Shown: positions 61,060-64,000 of the stretch, in pieces
Numbering within the stretch: the first letter of the stretch is position 1
How the letters are laid out: every line of letters begins with the position of its first letter
Source of the DNA: Fimenecus sp045595185
GTDB taxonomy: Bacteria; Bacillota; Clostridia; Oscillospirales; Acutalibacteraceae
Direction: 5' to 3'
Length of the DNA: 64,000 nt
Assembly: GCA_045595185.1 (NCBI GenBank)
Contig: JAZNZX010000005.1
Coordinates: 29,687-93,686, forward strand
Notes under the pieces: model-generated
Told to the model about the DNA's origin: nothing
The model's database searches: none
What the model saw: only the letters and a program-made list of their open reading frames with translations
Translations under genes and position numbers: made by a program

Positions 61060-61964
61060 ACACAAAAGTTAATTTTCTCGGTATTGAAATAGATAATCCG
61101 ATTATTCCTGCAAGTGGTACATACGGTTTCGGATATGAATTTGCAGAGCTTTATGATATAAATATTCTTGGTACTTTTTCATTCAAAGGTACAACAAAAG
61201 AACCTCGTTTCGGTAATCCTACACCAAGAATTGCCGAATGTAATGCAGGTATGATAAATTCTGTTGGGCTTCAGAATCCCGGTGTTGATAAAGTAATCAG
61301 TGAAGAATTGCCAAAGCTTGCAAAGGTGTTTAATAAGCCTGTAATGGCAAATGTAAGTGGTTTTTCTGTTGATGAATATGCTTATACTTGCGAAAAAATC
61401 AATGCTTGTGAACAGGTCGGTTGGATTGAAGTTAACGTTTCTTGTCCTAATGTTCATAATGGGGGTATGAGTTTTGGTACAGAACCTGCTGCAGTTGAAA
61501 AAGTGGTTAAAGCAGTTAAAGCTGTGACAACAAAGCCAATTATTATTAAGCTTTCACCTAATGTTACAGATATTGTTTCAATTGCAAAAGCTGCTGAATC
61601 AGCAGGTGCAGACGGAATTAGTCTTATCAATACATTACTTGGAATGAGAATTGATGTAAATCGTCGTCAGCCTGTTATCGCTAATAAAATGGGTGGTTTT
61701 TCAGGTTCAGCAATTTTTCCTGTTGCTGTCAGAATGGTTTATCAGGTTTATGATGCAGTTAAAATACCGATTATCGGTATGGGTGGTGTTTCAACTGCAA
61801 AGGATGTAATTGAGCTTATGATGGCAGGTGCTACTGCAGTTCAGGTTGGTGCAGCAAATCTTGTTGACCCGTTTGCTTGTAAGATAATTATTGATGAATT
61901 ACCGAATGAATTGGCTAAAATAAATGTTAAAGATATAAATGAAATTATAGGAGGCGCTCACTAA
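61053..61964 (+). CDS. pyrD: Dihydroorotate dehydrogenase, catalytic subunit (class 1B)
   Basis: PyrD oxidises dihydroorotate to orotate with FMN, working with PyrK as the NAD-dependent PyrDB form. The 303-residue protein has IPASGTYGFGYEF, NSVGLQNPG, the catalytic Cys in VNVSCPNVHNGG and the FMN phosphate site GMGGVSTAKD. It overlaps pyrK by 7 bases and shares TAATG with pyrF. Confidence 0.96.
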   Translation: MVNTKVNFLGIEIDNPIIPASGTYGFGYEFAELYDINILGTFSFKGTTKEPRFGNPTPRIAECNAGMINSVGLQNPGVDKVISEELPKLAKVFNKPVMANVSGFSVDEYAYTCEKINACEQVGWIEVNVSCPNVHNGGMSFGTEPAAVEKVVKAVKAVTTKPIIIKLSPNVTDIVSIAKAAESAGADGISLINTLLGMRIDVNRRQPVIANKMGGFSGSAIFPVAVRMVYQVYDAVKIPIIGMGGVSTAKDVIELMMAGATAVQVGAANLVDPFACKIIIDELPNELAKINVKDINEIIGGAH

Positions 61965-62662
61965 TGGGTAAAGACGTAATTATTGCTTGTGATTTTGCGA
62001 GCAAAGAAGATGTAATGAACTTCCTTGATAAATTCACAGGAAGAAAACCATTTGTAAAAATTGGTATGGAACTATATTATGCTGAAGGTCCATCAATCGT
62101 AAAAGAAATCAAAGCAAGAGGACATAAAATTTTCCTTGACCTTAAGCTTCATGACATTCCAAATACAGTTAAAAAATCAATGGCTGTTCTTTCGAATCTT
62201 GATGTTGATATGACAAACCTTCACGCAGGTGGTGCTATTCCAATGATGGAAGGTGCTCTCGAAGGCCTTACTCGTCCTGACGGTACAAGACCTATGCTTA
62301 TTGCTGTTACACAGTTAACATCAACAAGTCAGGAAGTAATGGAAAGAGATTTACTTATCAAAGAACCAATTGATGAAGTTGTTATGCACTATGCAAGTAA
62401 TGCTAAAACAGCAGGTCTTGACGGTGTTGTTTGTTCACCGCTTGAGGCTGATAAGGTTCACAACAGATGTGGTAAGGATTTCGTAACTGTTACACCTGGT
62501 ATTCGTTTTGCTGATGGTGATATCGGTGACCAGGTTCGTGTTATGACACCTGCAAAAGCTAAGGAAGCAGGTTCTGACTATATTGTTGTCGGCAGACCTA
62601 TTACCGCAGCTAGTGACCCTGTTGCAGCATATGAAAGATGCGTTGCAGAATTTTGTGATTAA
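61964..62662 (+). CDS. pyrF: Orotidine 5'-phosphate decarboxylase
   Basis: PyrF makes UMP from OMP, the last step of the pathway. The 232-residue protein has the start ACDFASKEDVMNFL, the catalytic charged network in FLDLKLHDIPNTV, the phosphate-binding TPGIRFADGDIGDQ and VVGRPITAASDP. Coupled start on the pyrD stop codon. Composition and codon use match the surroundings. Confidence 0.96.
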   Translation: MGKDVIIACDFASKEDVMNFLDKFTGRKPFVKIGMELYYAEGPSIVKEIKARGHKIFLDLKLHDIPNTVKKSMAVLSNLDVDMTNLHAGGAIPMMEGALEGLTRPDGTRPMLIAVTQLTSTSQEVMERDLLIKEPIDEVVMHYASNAKTAGLDGVVCSPLEADKVHNRCGKDFVTVTPGIRFADGDIGDQVRVMTPAKAKEAGSDYIVVGRPITAASDPVAAYERCVAEFCD

Positions 62663-62678
62663 TTAAAGGAGAATAAAA

Positions 62679-63332
62679 ATGGAAGCATATAAAAGAGAGT
62701 TTATACAATTTTTAGAAGGTGCAGGAGTTCTTAAATTTGGTGACTTTACTGCTAAATCAGGTCGTAAAATTCCTTATTTCGTAAACGCAGGTATGATTAA
62801 GACAGGCGACCAGATTACAAAGATGGGCGAATTTTACGCTAAGGCTTATTTTGACAAGCTTGGTAAGAAGGAAGCTGTACTTTACGGTCCTGCTTATAAA
62901 GGTATTTCATTGTCAATTTCTGCAGCAGTTGCACTTTCAAAGGATGGTCTTAATGTTCCATTCTTCTTTAATCGTAAGGAAGTAAAGGACCACGGTGAAG
63001 GCGGTACATTCGTTGGTTATGTTCCACAAGCCGGTGAAGAAATTGTAATCATTGAAGATGTTATCACAGCGGGCACTGCTATACGTGAATCAATGGAAAT
63101 TCTTAAGAATCTTGATGGTACAAAAGTAATTGCAACATTTATTATGGTTGACCGTAAGGAAAAAGGTCAGTCTGAAAAAGGTGCTATGCAGGAAATTGAA
63201 GAACAATTCGGTTTCCCTGTATATTCAGTAGTTGATGTTTATGACATCATTGAATACCTTTCTGAAGATGAAGCTAACAAAGAAAATGTTGATAGAATTA
63301 AAAAGTACCTTGAAGTAAATGGTGCTAAATAA
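62679..63332 (+). CDS. pyrE: Orotate phosphoribosyltransferase
   Basis: PyrE joins orotate and PRPP to OMP. The 217-residue protein has a KSGRKIPYFVNAG substrate segment, YGPAYKGISLS, the flexible catalytic loop FNRKEVKDHGEGG and the PRPP-binding motif VIIEDVITAGTAI. TAAAGGAG precedes the ATG. It precedes pyrB by 15 bases. Confidence 0.96.
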   Translation: MEAYKREFIQFLEGAGVLKFGDFTAKSGRKIPYFVNAGMIKTGDQITKMGEFYAKAYFDKLGKKEAVLYGPAYKGISLSISAAVALSKDGLNVPFFFNRKEVKDHGEGGTFVGYVPQAGEEIVIIEDVITAGTAIRESMEILKNLDGTKVIATFIMVDRKEKGQSEKGAMQEIEEQFGFPVYSVVDVYDIIEYLSEDEANKENVDRIKKYLEVNGAK

Positions 63333-63347
63333 TAAGGAAGATATATT

Positions 63348-64000
63348 ATGAGAAGTCTTATTGATATTCAAGAACTTACAGTTAATGAGATTGATGAGCT
63401 TATTACTGTTGCTAATGATATAATTGATAATCCTGAAAAATATTCAGAAAAATGTAAGGGTAAAATTCTTGCTACACTTTTCTTTGAACCATCAACAAGA
63501 ACAAGACTTAGTTTTGAATCAGCTATGTATAATTTAGGCGGCAATGTTCTTGGTTTCTCTGAAGCTCAAAGTTCTTCATCTGCAAAAGGTGAGAGTGTTG
63601 CCGATACAATTCGTACTGTTGGATATTATGCAGATATTATTGCAATGCGACATCCTAAGGAAGGTGCACCAATGGTTGCATCTATGAACACTGATATTCC
63701 TGTTATCAACGCAGGTGATGGTGGACACCAGCACCCAACACAGACTTTAACAGACTTGTTAACGATTCGTTCCCTGAAAGGTCGTCTGGATAACATTACC
63801 ATCGGTCTTTGTGGCGACTTGAAATTTGGTCGTACCGTACACTCTTTGATTGAAGCTTTGACACGCTATACAGGTGTGAAGTTTGTACTGATTTCACCAG
63901 ATGAACTTCGTATTCCAGATTACATTCGCGAAGATGTACTCCGCGAAAATGGTCATGAATTTAAAGAAATGACTCGTTTAGAAGACGCTCTGCCAGAACT
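63348..64000 (+). CDS. pyrB: Aspartate carbamoyltransferase catalytic subunit (cut by window end)
   Basis: PyrB condenses carbamoyl phosphate and aspartate, the committed step of the pathway. The ATG at 63348 follows ATAAGGAAG. The 217 visible codons include the carbamoyl-phosphate loop FFEPSTRTRLSFE, the 80s loop region SSSAKGESVADT and GDGGHQHPTQTL. The 3' third is missing. From about 63,755 on, codon choice changes: CTG, GGC, CGC, CCA and ACC become frequent although they are scarce upstream. This may mark recombination or a contig join. Confidence 0.94.
   Translation, partial: MRSLIDIQELTVNEIDELITVANDIIDNPEKYSEKCKGKILATLFFEPSTRTRLSFESAMYNLGGNVLGFSEAQSSSSAKGESVADTIRTVGYYADIIAMRHPKEGAPMVASMNTDIPVINAGDGGHQHPTQTLTDLLTIRSLKGRLDNITIGLCGDLKFGRTVHSLIEALTRYTGVKFVLISPDELRIPDYIREDVLRENGHEFKEMTRLEDALPE

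Noticed and set aside
1..64000. CRISPR array, tRNA or rRNA genes, insertion sequences, prophage
   Set aside because: Read through intergenic stretches and found no regularly spaced repeats, tRNA-like cloverleaf, rRNA sequence, transposase or phage genes.

Overview
The window is AT-rich, densely packed Gram-positive DNA from a low-GC endospore-forming Clostridia member, most likely a gut Oscillospirales/Ruminococcaceae-type anaerobe (inference). Support comes from strong Shine-Dalgarno sites, the sporulation genes spoVM and ytfJ, CdaA/CdaR, PrkC/PrpC, RemA, a PerR-rubrerythrin pair, a dockerin-bearing secreted enzyme and several glycan-related genes. No rRNA, tRNA, CRISPR array or intact mobile element was found.

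Layout. 1-3.8 kb: a manA-MFS transporter operon (minus), an imperfect inverted repeat, and a sulfatase. 3.9-7.8 kb: an aminotransferase, ispD-ispF, then a DUF3343 sulfur/selenium-carrier-like protein coupled to a cysteine desulfurase. 7.9-19.9 kb: cdaA-cdaR, an unrecognised repeat lipoprotein, a two-component system, DUF1385-prmC, a site-2 protease, scpA-scpB, DUF2953-ytfJ, rluB and a Cys-rich small protein. 19.9-33.5 kb: the conserved Firmicutes block yicC-remA-gmk-rpoZ-priA-def-fmt-(yugP)-rsmB-rlmN-prpC-prkC-rsgA-thiN, closed by two genes missed by ordinary ORF cut-offs: a 48-codon membrane peptide and a 28-codon spoVM. A hairpin hides the ribosome-binding site of the membrane peptide.

33.5-41.5 kb is the accessory part: a broken GH95-like gene, a large secreted protein of unknown function, perR-reverse rubrerythrin with a perfect 7-1-7 operator, a dockerin-bearing glucosaminidase and an alpha/beta hydrolase. 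41.6-53.7 kb: a DivIVA-like protein, an orphan fumarase beta subunit, uvrD/pcrA, a DUF4091-rodA-ICMT operon (minus), typA, an mreB-like gene and a secreted ceramidase-like protein. 53.7-59 kb: asnB-ldh (minus), a sugar acetyltransferase-cupin pair, trmO and rubrerythrin. 59-64 kb: the pyrimidine operon pyrC-K-D-F-E-B, cut by the window end inside pyrB.

Functional links. Peptidoglycan and envelope biology recurs (c-di-AMP, PASTA kinase, RodA, MreB-like, glucosaminidase). Oxygen defence appears twice (PerR-revRbr and rubrerythrin). Secreted or carbohydrate-active proteins point to a glycan-rich habitat. The best leads for something undescribed are the SD-masking hairpin ahead of the small peptide and spoVM, the DUF4091-rodA coupling, the 874-residue secreted protein, the dockerin glucosaminidase, and the EF-hand-like lipoprotein beside the two-component system. 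Start codons were moved from the longest reading frame wherever the ribosome-binding site clearly favoured another.
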